A DNA stretch of 64,000 nucleotides from Marinobacter guineae (GCF_002744735.1 NZ_KZ319341.1:235848-299847); one strand, 5' to 3'. Shown: positions 29,022 to 38,217, counted from the first letter of the stretch. Program-made: numbers and translations. Notes: generated by a model not told the origin, from the letters alone.

Positions 29022-29444
29022 ATGATGACACTCAGATACTCATTCTGCGCCTCCCTCCTGGTCTGTTTGCTGGCTTCACAATCGGTTGCCGCAGATGATA
29101 TTACCCGCCGCGCCACGCGCCTGGAGCCTCTTGTGCTAAACGCAGCCGACGGGTTTTCCATCAAGCGATACGAGCTTGAGGCGGGGGTCTATTACCGCTG
29201 GCGTATCCAGAGCGACGGCCTTGAGGAATACAAATTATTGGCACCGGATTTTTTCCGGGAAAGCTGGGTTGATCAAGTGGTTGTTGAGGGCCTCGAAGTG
29301 AAGCCCATGGGGCTGCATGCGATTGAGTTTGATCGATCCGGAGAAATGGATGTCTGGTTCGTCACCATCCGCCCCGGCACGTATCCGTTTTACATTGAAG
29401 GCCTGGAGCGCCAGGGATTCAGTGGAGAGTTTGTGGTCAAATGA
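29022..29444 (+). CDS. Secreted cupredoxin-like protein of the quinoprotein island (unknown function)
   Basis: 140 residues. A signal peptide (about 1-24, cleavage after SVAAD) precedes a beta-rich domain whose end, RPGTYPFYIEGLERQGFSGEFVVK, has the look of a cupredoxin fold. The copper ligands (Cys, the second His, Met) are not present, so copper binding is unlikely. The gene overlaps the following ankyrin gene by four bases (ATGA), so the two are translated together. Its proximity to a PQQ dehydrogenase, cytochrome c and PQQ-associated proteins suggests a periplasmic partner or stabiliser of that system. I do not recognise a named family. Confidence 0.7.
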   Translation: MMTLRYSFCASLLVCLLASQSVAADDITRRATRLEPLVLNAADGFSIKRYELEAGVYYRWRIQSDGLEEYKLLAPDFFRESWVDQVVVEGLEVKPMGLHAIEFDRSGEMDVWFVTIRPGTYPFYIEGLERQGFSGEFVVK

Positions 29445-30355
29445 ATAAACAGAAGCTGTGGTTATTGCTGGTCTCAGCTCTGATCGTTCCCGTTCCGGCG
29501 TTGGGCCAACCCGCCAGCCTTGTCTGCGACGCCCTGGTTCAGAGACTGGAGCAGTCCGCCGCTGCCCTTGAGGGGCGTCATTTGAATGAAGCCCTGTTCC
29601 AGGGGGCCGAGGTTAAATGCGAGGGGGTTGTCGCCGACCTGCTCGCCAGGGGCGCGTCGGTGGAGGCACGCAACCGAAGAGGAGAGTCAGCCCTTTCGGT
29701 CGCCGCGAAACGAGGGGCCATCGACGTGGCATCCTTGCTGATATCGGCAGGGGCCGACATCCATCATCGGGATCTTTCCGACTCGACACCGCTTTTATTG
29801 GCCGCCGAGGCCCGCCGAACCCGGATGGTGAAGTTTCTGCTTGAGGCCGGCGCAGACGTGAACATCCAGAACAAGAAGGGTGTGACAGCGCTGGCTGCCG
29901 CTGCTTTTAACGGTGACTCGCGAACAGTCAGTCTGTTGCTTGATGCGGGCGCGAAACCGGACAGACCGGACGAAAGCGGTAAGGTTGCGCTGATCTATGC
30001 CGCGGGCAAAGCGGATACCCGGATTGTATCGCAGCTGCTGGCGGCAGGCGCAGATGCAGACGGCATCTGGGGCAACGATCTGACGCCTTTAATGTGGGCT
30101 GCAGGCCACGCCAATGATGCACCGCGACTGGCCGCAATCGAAACCGCTGAACTGCTGCTGGAGGCGGGAGCGGACCTTTCGCGCGTGGACAACCGGGGCC
30201 GGGACGCCCTGATGATTGCAGCGAGCCGGGGACACGATCAGATGGTCCGCTTTCTTATCGGCAAAGGGGCAACAACGGACCGCAAAGACAAATCAGGCAA
30301 AAGCGCCTATGACCTTGCCACCAATGATGAACTACGCACTCTCCTGGCCCGGTGA
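29441..30355 (+). CDS. Periplasmic ankyrin-repeat protein
   Basis: 304 residues. A signal peptide (about 1-22, cleavage near ALGQPA) is followed by about six ankyrin repeats from residue 75 to the C-terminus, each with the GADxxxRDxxGxTPLxxAA-type pattern (for example AGADIHHRD, EAGADVNIQNKKG, EAGADLSRVDNRGRDAL). Repeats of this kind form protein-binding stacks. Two Cys residues near the N-terminus (in LVCDA and VKCEG) could form a disulfide in the periplasm. It is coupled to the upstream cupredoxin-like gene. Its partner is unknown; ankyrin proteins next to quinoprotein or catalase genes are seen elsewhere. Confidence 0.85.
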   Translation: MNKQKLWLLLVSALIVPVPALGQPASLVCDALVQRLEQSAAALEGRHLNEALFQGAEVKCEGVVADLLARGASVEARNRRGESALSVAAKRGAIDVASLLISAGADIHHRDLSDSTPLLLAAEARRTRMVKFLLEAGADVNIQNKKGVTALAAAAFNGDSRTVSLLLDAGAKPDRPDESGKVALIYAAGKADTRIVSQLLAAGADADGIWGNDLTPLMWAAGHANDAPRLAAIETAELLLEAGADLSRVDNRGRDALMIAASRGHDQMVRFLIGKGATTDRKDKSGKSAYDLATNDELRTLLAR

Positions 30356-30396
30356 CTCCCCCCTCCCCCGAATGCCCACTCTTGCGGGTGCCTGTT

Positions 30397-30960
30397 TTAA
30401 AGGTCTCCAAGATAACGGGCAAGCGCTTCGATCTCGTCGTCCTCAACCTTTTTCATGACGCTTATCTTGGCAGCCGCGTTCAGCCGGACTTCGTTCTTGA
30501 AATCCTTCATCGTTTTCTCCAGATAGCCAGGTTGCTGTCCGGCTGCACGTGGAATCCGACTATCGCCCTGCCATTCGCCGTGACAGGCACTGCATTGGCC
30601 GCGTGACATCGCTCGCTGTGCCAGTTGAGCATCCCCCTCTTGCGTCTTGGTCTGAATCGCCGGCCATGATTTGTCCGAGAAATACTGGGCGAGCGCCTTC
30701 ATCTGGCTTCGATCAAACTGCGCCGCCATGGGGCTCATAATGTCGTTTGCGCGTCGCTCTGCGGCGTAATCCTTAAGCTGGGTGTACAGGTAGAAAAACT
30801 CCTGGCCGTGAATGATCGGGATTGCCGGATCTGACGGCAACCCTTCAGCACCGTGACAGGCCGCACACTGGCCCGCGGCCGCCTCGACATCAAATTCCGC
30901 TTCTGCATGGGCAGCCCCTGTTGCCAGGAGCGCCGCAAGTAAACCGAAAGCAATTTTCAT
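30397..30960 (-). CDS. Diheme periplasmic cytochrome c
   Basis: 187 residues from the ATG at 30960 (AGGAAAAG upstream). An N-terminal signal (cleavage after AAHA) precedes two heme-binding CxxCH motifs, CAACHG (about residue 33) and CSACHG (about 130). It fits the cytochrome c4/c553 two-domain family and has Met residues (MSPMAAQF, ISVMKK) as possible axial ligands. It lies 67 bases downstream of the PQQ dehydrogenase gene on the same strand, so it is the likely electron acceptor that passes electrons from the quinoprotein to the respiratory chain. Confidence 0.88.
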   Translation of the reverse strand: MKIAFGLLAALLATGAAHAEAEFDVEAAAGQCAACHGAEGLPSDPAIPIIHGQEFFYLYTQLKDYAAERRANDIMSPMAAQFDRSQMKALAQYFSDKSWPAIQTKTQEGDAQLAQRAMSRGQCSACHGEWQGDSRIPRAAGQQPGYLEKTMKDFKNEVRLNAAAKISVMKKVEDDEIEALARYLGDL

Positions 30961-31027
30961 AGAGGCTTTTCCTGTCAGAAAAAAGAGTGGGCGCATGGCC
31001 CACTCCCGGTTTTACATGACGGCTGGA

Positions 31028-32734
31028 TCAGTCGGCCAAGGTAAAGGCAATGATGTTGTTGCCGCGCTTGTAGTTCAGCTGAGCATTACCGCCAGCGCCC
31101 ACAACAATGTATTGCTTGCCTTCCACCGTGTAGCTGGAAGGAGGTGCATTCACGCCGGCGCCCGCCTGGAAGCGCCACAGTTCAGAGCCATTCTTTGAGT
31201 CATAGGCCTTGAAAAGACCATTGCCTTCACCTGTGAACAACAGTCCACCGGCTGTGGCCAGAACGCCGCCGATCATCGGCTGGGCGGTACGAACCTGCCA
31301 GGAGATCTTGCCGGTGTCGTAATCTACCGCAGTTACGTTACCCCACTGCTGCTCCTCAGGGATAACATCAAAGGAGCCGCCAAGCCACAGCTTGCCCTCA
31401 GGATAAGGGGTTGAGCGCACGGTGTAGGTCATGGGCTGATGCAGGTTGATCGCATAGCTCAGGCGTTCGGTGGGGTCGATCGCCATGGGTGACCATTCGA
31501 CGCCGCCATTGGCACCGGGCAGCATACGCGCACCGTCAGCGGTCGGCAGTGTCCACATATCCTCTTGCGGAACCATGGCCTCCGAGAACCGGATCATCGA
31601 GCAGTCACTCGCCTTATTGACGTACACGTGACCGGTTTTTCCGCCGTGCAGGATGCCTTTGACATCCTCGCCATTGCCGTCTTTCACCGTTGTGATGATT
31701 GGCGGAGATACCGAGTCCAGATCCCAGACATCGTGCGGAATGTACTGGAAGTGACAGACATATTCGCCGGTGTCCAGATTCACCGCTACCAGGCTGTCAG
31801 TGTACAGGTTGTCGCCAGGGCGCAAGGAACCGTCCAGATCCGGGGAGGGGTTGCCGACCACGAAGTAGACCCTGTTGGTTTCAAGGTCTACCGCGGGGTT
31901 CTGCCATACGCCGCCACCCAGCGTCTCATAGGGGTCCCCTGCTTCTTGAAGAGCCGCTTTTTCCGCTTCAATGTCGCGATGCATGTCGCGGCCAGTGGCG
32001 TCGTGTGTTGCCCATACACCGACCGAGTTTTCTGCGGTCGTGTTGAATGTCCAGAGCAGCTCGCCGGTTTCGGTGTCAAAGGCTTTAACGAAGCCACGGA
32101 TGCCGTATTCGCCGCCGTTGGTGCCGATCAGCACTTTACCGTTCGCGACTGAGGGAGCCATGGTTTCGGAATAACCAAACTCCGGATCGGCAATCTGGGT
32201 CGACCAGATCTGTTTGCCGGTTCTGGCATCAAGTGCGACAAGCTGGGCATCCAGCGTGCCCATGAACACCTTATTGCCATGGACAGCGACGCCGCGGTTG
32301 TTAGGGCCGCAGCAATACGTGGTGATCGGCCCCATGTCGTGCTTGTAGTGCCAGATTTCCTCACCGGTCCGTGCGTTAAGCGCGTAGACGTGGTTAAAAG
32401 CGGTGGTGACGTACATGATGCCATTGACCACGATGGGTGAGGTTTCCATCGAGTCAACGACTTCGGTCTGGAATATCCAGGCCGGGCGCAGCTTGCCAAC
32501 GTTTTCGGTGTTGATCTGGCTCGCCGGGTAGTACCGGGTCTGCTCGTAATTGCCATTGGTGTGAAGGAAATTGTTGCCGTCGCCGGCGGCGCGGGTAAGC
32601 ATGCGTTGGTCGACGTTTCGAAGGTCGCCGTAGTATGAACTGTCGGAGGTTTCGTCCTGCGCCTGCGCAGTTGCCTGAAACAGGCCTGCAAGCACCAGCA
32701 TTACGAAAGTTGCAGTGACTCTGTTAACGATCAT
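31028..32734 (-). CDS. PQQ-dependent alcohol dehydrogenase, lanthanide-type signature
   Basis: 568 residues with an N-terminal signal peptide (cleavage near AQAQ). Eight-bladed quinoprotein propeller with tryptophan-docking repeats (for example [39 protein letters not shown]). The vicinal disulfide that contacts PQQ is C141-C142 in [10 protein letters not shown]. Predicted metal ligands are Glu209 (GGEYGIRG), Asn295 (VVGNPSPD) and the catalytic Asp338. The residue two positions on, Asp340 (WDLD), is the extra acid found in XoxF and PedH enzymes that use lanthanides, whereas calcium enzymes have Ala or Ser there. It oxidises an alcohol or aldehyde in the periplasm; the substrate is not evident. 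The gene is divergent from the beta-propeller gene. Confidence 0.9.
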   Translation of the reverse strand: MIVNRVTATFVMLVLAGLFQATAQAQDETSDSSYYGDLRNVDQRMLTRAAGDGNNFLHTNGNYEQTRYYPASQINTENVGKLRPAWIFQTEVVDSMETSPIVVNGIMYVTTAFNHVYALNARTGEEIWHYKHDMGPITTYCCGPNNRGVAVHGNKVFMGTLDAQLVALDARTGKQIWSTQIADPEFGYSETMAPSVANGKVLIGTNGGEYGIRGFVKAFDTETGELLWTFNTTAENSVGVWATHDATGRDMHRDIEAEKAALQEAGDPYETLGGGVWQNPAVDLETNRVYFVVGNPSPDLDGSLRPGDNLYTDSLVAVNLDTGEYVCHFQYIPHDVWDLDSVSPPIITTVKDGNGEDVKGILHGGKTGHVYVNKASDCSMIRFSEAMVPQEDMWTLPTADGARMLPGANGGVEWSPMAIDPTERLSYAINLHQPMTYTVRSTPYPEGKLWLGGSFDVIPEEQQWGNVTAVDYDTGKISWQVRTAQPMIGGVLATAGGLLFTGEGNGLFKAYDSKNGSELWRFQAGAGVNAPPSSYTVEGKQYIVVGAGGNAQLNYKRGNNIIAFTLAD

Positions 32735-32923
32735 CTTTTGACTCCTTTCGTGAAAGAGCGTTGGCCAGTTTTATTTTTTGTTCTAGCATGATTGATATTA
32801 GTTTAACTACAGACTGCAGCCAGCGATGGTTATATCGAAAGAGCGCAAGGACGACGTTTTTAGGCCTGGGCCGACGCTTGAACTATTAGCGTCGCGCGTT
32901 TGCGGCGCATCAAAGGAGGTCCA

Positions 32924-33895
32924 ATGAAGTGCCTGGCAGGAACACTCTTGGTCGCAACCATCTTGTTGAGCCCTCTACTCGCGGCCAAAACAGGGGACGT
33001 GATCGTTGCCAATGAGCGCGGTAATAGCCTTACGATTCTGTCGCCTGATACTGAAGTAATAGAAGAAATTCCTGTGTGTGCCCGCCCGAGAGGTATGCAT
33101 TTCAGCGCTGACCGGTCGGAGTTTTTCGTGGCCTGCGCCGACGACGACATGATCGCAATCTACAGTACGGAATCCCGCAGGCTTTTGCGCCGTATTCGCG
33201 GTGTCTCCGCTCCGGAGACCTTTGATCTTCACCCCGACGGCCGACGCCTGATCGTCTCCAACGAAGAAGATGCCCTGGCGACCGTCTATGACATTCAGAC
33301 GGGCGAACTTCTGGCAGAATATGAAACGGGTGAAGAGCCGGAAGGTGTTCAGGTCACCCCCGACGGCCGCCTCGTTTTCGTCGCCTCGGAAGCAGCGAAT
33401 CTTGTGCATGTCATCGACCTGGAAGCCGACGAAGTCATTGCTGACATACTGGTGGATACCCGGCCGCGGCGTTTTGCGCTTACGCCCGATGGCAAGGAGC
33501 TATGGGTGTCCGCCGAACTGGCAGGGATGGTGAACATTATCGATGTGGATACGCTCAAGCTGGTTGCAGACATCCTCTTCCTCCCCACCGGATTTCGGCC
33601 CGACCAGGTCACACCCGTGGATTTGCGAATGACCGCGGATGGAAGCCGTGCCTATGCTGCGCTTGGACGCGCCAATCATGTAGCGGTCATTGATGTGCCC
33701 AATCGCGAGGTGATTGAGTACGTGCTGGTGGGAAACCGGGCCTGGGGCCTTGGCCTGACGGCCGACGAAAAAACCCTGTATGTGGCTAACGGCCTATCGG
33801 ACGACGTTACGGTCATCGATACTGACACTCTCAAGCCTCTGAAAACGGTGCCGGTCGGGCGCGTTCCCTACGGGGTTCTGATCGATGATCAGTAG
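32924..33895 (+). CDS. PQQ-catabolism-associated YVTN beta-propeller protein
   Basis: 323 residues from the ATG at 32924, preceded by a near-perfect AAGGAGGT. Signal peptide to about residue 20, then six or seven repeats of the YVTN type (for example VIDLEADEVIADI, VIDVPNREVIEYV, VIDTDTLKPLKTV, each preceded by a TPDG turn). The family recurs in PQQ-dependent alcohol-oxidation gene clusters of proteobacteria (TIGRFAM 'PQQ-dependent catabolism-associated beta-propeller'). Its biochemical role is not established; it is taken to be a periplasmic accessory or scaffold. It overlaps the next gene by 11 bases and is divergent from the dehydrogenase. Confidence 0.88.
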   Translation: MKCLAGTLLVATILLSPLLAAKTGDVIVANERGNSLTILSPDTEVIEEIPVCARPRGMHFSADRSEFFVACADDDMIAIYSTESRRLLRRIRGVSAPETFDLHPDGRRLIVSNEEDALATVYDIQTGELLAEYETGEEPEGVQVTPDGRLVFVASEAANLVHVIDLEADEVIADILVDTRPRRFALTPDGKELWVSAELAGMVNIIDVDTLKLVADILFLPTGFRPDQVTPVDLRMTADGSRAYAALGRANHVAVIDVPNREVIEYVLVGNRAWGLGLTADEKTLYVANGLSDDVTVIDTDTLKPLKTVPVGRVPYGVLIDDQ

Positions 33896-35048
33896 ACTGC
33901 TTCTGGCTGTCGTGCTTCTGAACATACCCTTCGCGTTTGCCAGCGAGCCGGCCCGAATTGTTTATATCGGCAGTGCGAACGATGACTTTTATGAACCGCA
34001 AACCGTCTATACCGGTTTGTCCCTGCGTGACCGCAAAAGACCCGTAGACGCAGCCCAGGTGGCGCTTCGAGGTACCCGGATTCTTGAACGCGCACTGGGT
34101 TTGTCTTTTGCACTGGACGTCGTATTAATGACCCCGGACCAGTCCCCGGTAACGGCCGTGCGGGAAGCACGTGAAAGCGGAGCCCTGGCGGTACTGCTGG
34201 ACCTTCCGGCAGAGGCAATGGCGGCGGTCGCAGGGCCTGAAGGTACTGAAGGCCTGTTGTTCAATATACGCCATCGCGAAGCGCTGTGGCGGGCCGAAGA
34301 TTGTGCACCGGCGCTTTTGCACACCCTGCCCTCCCACGCCATGCTCAGTGATGCCCTGGCCCAGCATCTGAAATTCCACGGCTGGCAGAAAATTTTACTG
34401 CTCACGGGCAGCGGCGACGAAAATCGTTTGAAGGCAGAGGCTGCCCGTCAGTCAGCCGCCAAGTTCGGCCTCAACATTGTCGTTCAGCGCGAATTCAAAC
34501 TCACAAACGATCCACGCCAACGGAACATGAGCAACATTGCGCTGCTGACTGGCGGCGTGACCCATGATGTTGTCTGGCTCATCGATAGCGAAGGTGAGTT
34601 CGGCCGGTACGTGCCTTATGCAACCCAGTCACCGCGCCCGATCGTCGGTTCGGAAGGTCTGTCGGCCCACGCATGGCACTGGACGCTTGAACGCTACGGC
34701 GCGCCTCAGCTCAATCAGCGCTTCCGGCGCGACCACGGGCGGGATATGACCTCCGAAGATTTTGCCGCCTGGGCCGCGGTGCGTGCGGTCGTCACTGCTG
34801 TCACCGAACTGCGTGCCGCCGACCCAAAAGCCGTCGCAGACCATATTCGTTCGGAAGCGTTTGCCATGGACCTCTACAAAGGCGTTCGCGGCAGTTTTCG
34901 AACGTGGAATGGCCAACTCCGTCAGCCCGTCCTGCTCGCGACGCACAATGCGGTTATTTCCATCGCGCCCCTGACAGGCTTTGAACACAGCATTAACACC
35001 CTGGATACGCTCGGCGTCGACAAGCCCCAAAGCCTTTGCAGGCGTTGA
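33885..35048 (+). CDS. ABC-type periplasmic binding protein of the PQQ alcohol dehydrogenase system
   Basis: 387 residues; signal peptide (about 1-18, ASEPAR after cleavage) and a Leu/Ile/Val-binding-protein-like fold (residues 25-350, with ALLDLPAEAM and LLLTGSGDENRL strands). The TIGRFAM group 'ABC transporter substrate-binding protein, PQQ-dependent alcohol dehydrogenase system' shows this form beside the YVTN propeller. In other genomes an ATPase and permease usually accompany it; none is present here, so it is an orphan binding protein in this window. It may bind PQQ or an alcohol-derived ligand, which is speculation. It is translationally coupled to the upstream propeller gene. Confidence 0.82.
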   Translation: MISRLLLAVVLLNIPFAFASEPARIVYIGSANDDFYEPQTVYTGLSLRDRKRPVDAAQVALRGTRILERALGLSFALDVVLMTPDQSPVTAVREARESGALAVLLDLPAEAMAAVAGPEGTEGLLFNIRHREALWRAEDCAPALLHTLPSHAMLSDALAQHLKFHGWQKILLLTGSGDENRLKAEAARQSAAKFGLNIVVQREFKLTNDPRQRNMSNIALLTGGVTHDVVWLIDSEGEFGRYVPYATQSPRPIVGSEGLSAHAWHWTLERYGAPQLNQRFRRDHGRDMTSEDFAAWAAVRAVVTAVTELRAADPKAVADHIRSEAFAMDLYKGVRGSFRTWNGQLRQPVLLATHNAVISIAPLTGFEHSINTLDTLGVDKPQSLCRR

Positions 35049-35188
35049 GGTGAGAAGTGCAGAACAAGCTAGTCCGATAACCCGCGTATGTAGCCAAGAC
35101 AGCACCAGGAGGCCCAGCGGCTTGGCCATCAGCAATGGTATTCCGGTTTTTGGGTTCGGATAGCGAAGGTCGAGCGTGAATACGGCCT

Positions 35189-35566
35189 TTAATCGGCTGA
35201 CGGCAGGTTGCCTCCCAGCATGTTTTCGACCACCGCCGCATTATAGAAGGCTTCAACCGTCTGGATTTTGTCGTCCCGCACACGAAACCAGACGGCAAGC
35301 CGCACATCCCCGATCGGTTCAAAGTTGGTCCGGTAGTCAAGAATCGCGAACACGTGTTCCCCGTCGGCACTGAGCTGACGTACGATCAGATCTTTCTGTA
35401 TGGCAGCCATACCGAATTGATAGGACAGCATGTCATCCGGACGAAGGAAGCGCATATTCGGCCCCACATACTCAAACCCTTCAGCAACCAGCAGGCTCTT
35501 TGCCTCCTCAAAACGCTGGGCATGGATATCAGCAATGAATTGCGCCACGATGTCTTTTGGCTGCAT
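35189..35566 (-). CDS. SnoaL/NTF2-like domain protein
   Basis: 125 residues. A helical N-terminus (DIVAQFIADIHAQRFEEAKSLL) leads into a curved beta sheet with DYRTNFEPIGDVRLAVWFRVRDDKIQTV, the pattern of the NTF2-like/SnoaL-like fold that forms a small hydrophobic pocket. Members act as isomerases, cyclases or limonene-epoxide-type hydrolases, or have no known activity. No catalytic residues can be assigned here. It is preceded by GGAG eight bases from the ATG. It lies 32 bases after the CheB-like gene on the same strand but is not obviously related to it. Confidence 0.78.
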   Translation of the reverse strand: MQPKDIVAQFIADIHAQRFEEAKSLLVAEGFEYVGPNMRFLRPDDMLSYQFGMAAIQKDLIVRQLSADGEHVFAILDYRTNFEPIGDVRLAVWFRVRDDKIQTVEAFYNAAVVENMLGGNLPSAD

Positions 35567-35598
35567 GACTAGACTCCATTTGTAAGAGGGGCATGCTC

Positions 35599-36585
35599 TT
35601 ACCCCGCCCCTTCACCGTGAAAATCTTTATCAGTAGCTTTCAGCATGGCACGAATGCGGTCAATGTGAATTTGAGAATCCCTGGCCCGCTGGGAGATCGA
35701 TGAGGGAGGTTTTTTGCTTTCGTTTTTACTCATGGTTTCGAGCAGGTTCTGGCGCTCCTCAAACATCCTCAGCGCAACCCAGAGCGTTTCTTCAATCTTT
35801 TCGGTTTGTTGAGCAAGCAGCACCGAGGAGGTAAACGCATGGCCGGTATGACAGCGATATCTGAGAAGGTCCCCGTCTGCCACCTTCCATAACACCCCGC
35901 CACAGTCCGGACAGTTGTATGGCACCTGCTCGCCGAGCGCCTCGACAGAAGGCAAATCGCTCAAAACCCGCTGTGCAATCTTTGCCTCGATCACCAGGTC
36001 CTCCGGAGCCGGCTTGTACTCCGGTAGTTTTCTCCTTACAAGCTCGGACAACACCGCCCCCATCTCGGATATCGGCACACAATAATCGGCTCCAACATTT
36101 GTTATTACCGACTGCGGCATGTCCGGATAAGCGGCATCCTCAGGGTCCTGTGCAATGCAGACGCCTCCGCATCGTTTGATCGCCATCATGCCACTGGTGC
36201 CATCATCCAGGTACCCGGTAAGGATGATTCCGACCACCCGGTTGCCATAAGCCACGGCTGCGGAACGGAACAGGGGATCAATCGCGGGTCGTGACCGGTT
36301 TTCCCTGGCACCTTTGGTGATGAGGATCTTTCCTTTCACGATCAGCATGTGTTGATCCGATGGCGCCAGGTAGATATTGCCTCTTTTGAATGCCTGGTTA
36401 TTGTGCGCATGCACACATGTCAGACTGCTGCTCCCGTCTAAAACTCTGACCAGCGCTTCTCCGGTGGTATCGGCACTCATGTGGTTGACTATGAAGATGG
36501 GCGCCGGAAAATCCTGTGGAAATTGTGCGACCAGCTGCTTTAACGCGGCCATGCCACCGGCGGACGCGCCAATAACGATGAGCAT
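35599..36585 (-). CDS. Stand-alone CheB-type protein-glutamate methylesterase with zinc-ribbon-like tail
   Basis: 328 residues from the ATG at 36585 (GGAGGAGTTCA upstream); an in-frame ATG at 36615 overlaps the upstream small gene and is possible. CheB catalytic domain at about 1-190, with the nucleophile motif GASAGGMAAL, the catalytic His in IVNHMSADT and the Asp region LTGYLDDGTSGM. There is no receiver domain. A C-terminal region carries CPDCGG and CHTGHAF, a possible metal-binding Cys/His set, then a helical tail. No CheR or receptor gene is nearby. Its substrate may be an unconventional methyl-accepting protein. Confidence 0.85.
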   Translation of the reverse strand: MLIVIGASAGGMAALKQLVAQFPQDFPAPIFIVNHMSADTTGEALVRVLDGSSSLTCVHAHNNQAFKRGNIYLAPSDQHMLIVKGKILITKGARENRSRPAIDPLFRSAAVAYGNRVVGIILTGYLDDGTSGMMAIKRCGGVCIAQDPEDAAYPDMPQSVITNVGADYCVPISEMGAVLSELVRRKLPEYKPAPEDLVIEAKIAQRVLSDLPSVEALGEQVPYNCPDCGGVLWKVADGDLLRYRCHTGHAFTSSVLLAQQTEKIEETLWVALRMFEERQNLLETMSKNESKKPPSSISQRARDSQIHIDRIRAMLKATDKDFHGEGAG

Positions 36586-36611
36586 TGAACTCCTCCGTTG
36601 ACGCCGCTCAC

Positions 36612-36788
36612 TCATTGCACCACCTGCTCGATCTTGCGCTCCATTTCTGGGGTTATCTCGGTGGAACGCGGAGGAAGCTCAGCCTCGCCCCTTTCTCCGT
36701 TTTGTGCAATGTCATTCAGGAGCAGCTTCATTTCGGCTATTTCGCGGATCTGCGCCGGAAGGGTCGAGATTTTCATTCTGAGCGCCAT
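36612..36788 (-). CDS. Small ORF (58 residues) coupled to the CheB-like gene
   Basis: A 58-residue frame (beginning [10 protein letters not shown], ending [10 protein letters not shown]) whose TGA overlaps the ATG at 36615 of the longer CheB reading (ATGA). The upstream AGGAGG at 36796-36801 is 12 bases from this ATG. An alternative ATG only five bases from the site is in another frame and gives just 27 residues. The product is amphipathic and helical with many Glu/Arg. I do not recognise a family. The exact junction and the presence of a ribosome site favour a real gene, but only moderately. Confidence 0.5.
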   Translation of the reverse strand: MALRMKISTLPAQIREIAEMKLLLNDIAQNGERGEAELPPRSTEITPEMERKIEQVVQ

Positions 36789-36994
36789 CAGCCATGTTGA
36801 CCTCCTGGATTTCCCTATTTGAGTGCACTCGTCTGCTCAGCTTTGTCCACCAGAGGATCTTGATGAGGCTCTGAAAAAACACTAGCGTTTGGTGAGAGCG
36901 GAGTATGTGCGGTTGCCCACCTTGGGTATTCGCGGGTTGGTGGAGGGAGGAGGCCGTCGAACTGGATTACTCAGTGGCTGCCTATCGACGTGGG

Positions 36995-37261
36995 TTACCT
37001 GAGTTGACTGTCCTTGCTGCCACGGCGATTAATGCCGCCTGTATAGGTATCCTGCTTTTCTAGCGCGGATTGGCACGCAATGCAAAGCCGGACTCCGGGA
37101 ATCGCTTTGCGGCGCTCCTCTGAAATAGCACAATCGCACTCATCGCAATGGACGGCGCTCTCACCGATAGTCAATTGGCTCCGTGCGCGTTGAACTGCAT
37201 CTTCAACGCTCGCGTCAATTTGATCCTGAACGGCGCCATCCCGTGACCAACCACCAGCCAT
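36995..37261 (-). CDS. ybiI: DksA/TraR-family zinc-finger protein, YbiI-like
   Basis: 88 residues from the ATG at 37261, the exact length of E. coli YbiI. The C-terminal zinc finger has CDECDC and CIACQ (about residues 45 and 66), and the C-terminal sequence RRGSKDSQLR is the YbiI signature. The basic N-terminal helix precedes an acidic helix as in TraR. Members may bind RNA polymerase like DksA, but YbiI's role is not established. A further in-frame ATG lies four codons upstream; the chosen one has GGAGA in front. Confidence 0.9.
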   Translation of the reverse strand: MAGGWSRDGAVQDQIDASVEDAVQRARSQLTIGESAVHCDECDCAISEERRKAIPGVRLCIACQSALEKQDTYTGGINRRGSKDSQLR

Positions 37262-37469
37262 AGCGTTCTCCAATCTCTGAATGATTGATGTTGCAAAAGG
37301 TCAGCCTGCCACCAAGTTCAAGCGTAACCAAGCCCCACGGCGGATGCTGGTTGTCAGCAGGTTAAAGCCACATAAAAAAACGGCCTGCGCTGGGCGCGAG
37401 GCCGATCAAATGAGGCTCTGGGGGTCCATAGCCATACTGCCAAAGAGAGGCCGCGTTAACGGCCCCAAC

Positions 37470-37544
37470 TCACCGAAAGCCGAAAAAGGAAAGAATCACC
37501 AAAATGATAACCACGGCACCGACGATATAGACAATCCTGTTCAT
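37470..37544 (-). CDS. 24-residue membrane microprotein
   Basis: Start ATG at 37544 with AGGAT nine bases upstream, stop TGA at 37470-37472. The translation begins MNRIVYIVGAVVII and continues with eight more residues before a charged end (FGFR). One continuous hydrophobic segment of about 18 residues starts after Arg-3, so it is a single-pass membrane peptide. Short proteins of this form (M-x-R-I-V-Y-I-V-G start) recur in proteobacteria near stress-related genes; I recognise the pattern but no name. It lies 209 bases from the ybiI start and opposite it. Confidence 0.6.
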   Translation of the reverse strand: MNRIVYIVGAVVIILVILSFFGFR

Positions 37545-38217
37545 ATGTAGATCCTTTTTTTCTATATCCCGAATTCTAGTTGCGCCTCATCCTTGCGGCG
37601 CATGATGTAACATCCTGTATAGGCAGGTCCATCGCCTCATCTGAGTCCAGAATGGGCTTTTCAGTTTATTCGGTCTGTTCGCTGTCGCACGGAGTACGAA
37701 AAAAATTCACTGAGTGCGAAAAACTTAAGAGCGTACAGAGGCAGGCTGTCTGTTACCGCACATACGGCTCTTCGGCTTAAGTTTATTCTCATTTCACCTG
37801 ACGACCCTTTCTATTGTCGCCAGTGTCAGTACAGCTCAAGCTTTAGGCTGGGCTTTTGGTTGCGCTCCACAGTGGAGTAGTCGCTGCCACCCATTATCTC
37901 GCGGGTTCAGGCGCGGGCAATTATCATCGCCAGATCCGTCACGATATTGCCAGCCAGATCTGGCGAGCCGGCCTCCTCTATCGCGCCAGCCGCTGGGCGC
38001 CCGGCCAGCGGTTGTTCATGGGCTGGGCTGGTTTGACGCCTCGCAGTCTGAGTCTCGCCGCCAGCCTGACCCGTGTACCTCCTTCTGCCGTGACACGGGC
38101 CATGGGGCTCATGTCCTAAGGAAAACCGGGCATTACCATATCTCGCCATCGCCGCCATTCAATCATTGGAAATTACCTGCCAAAAGATCTAATTTTACAG
38201 GCAGGGAGGGACGGACC
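37545..38217. other. 673-base stretch without a supported gene
   Basis: Small frames exist on both strands near 37580-37780 and 37856-38158, but none has a ribosome site or a recognisable product, and their composition is uneven. A CTCCA/TGGAG dyad (around 37867) is visible. The last 40 bases carry GGGAGGGACGG before the desaturase start. This stretch could hide regulatory RNA or decayed genes. Confidence 0.45.

Noticed and set aside
37580..38158. Small frames on both strands in the gap before the desaturase
   Set aside because: No ribosome site, no family resemblance, and plus and minus frames overlap each other, so neither can be supported.
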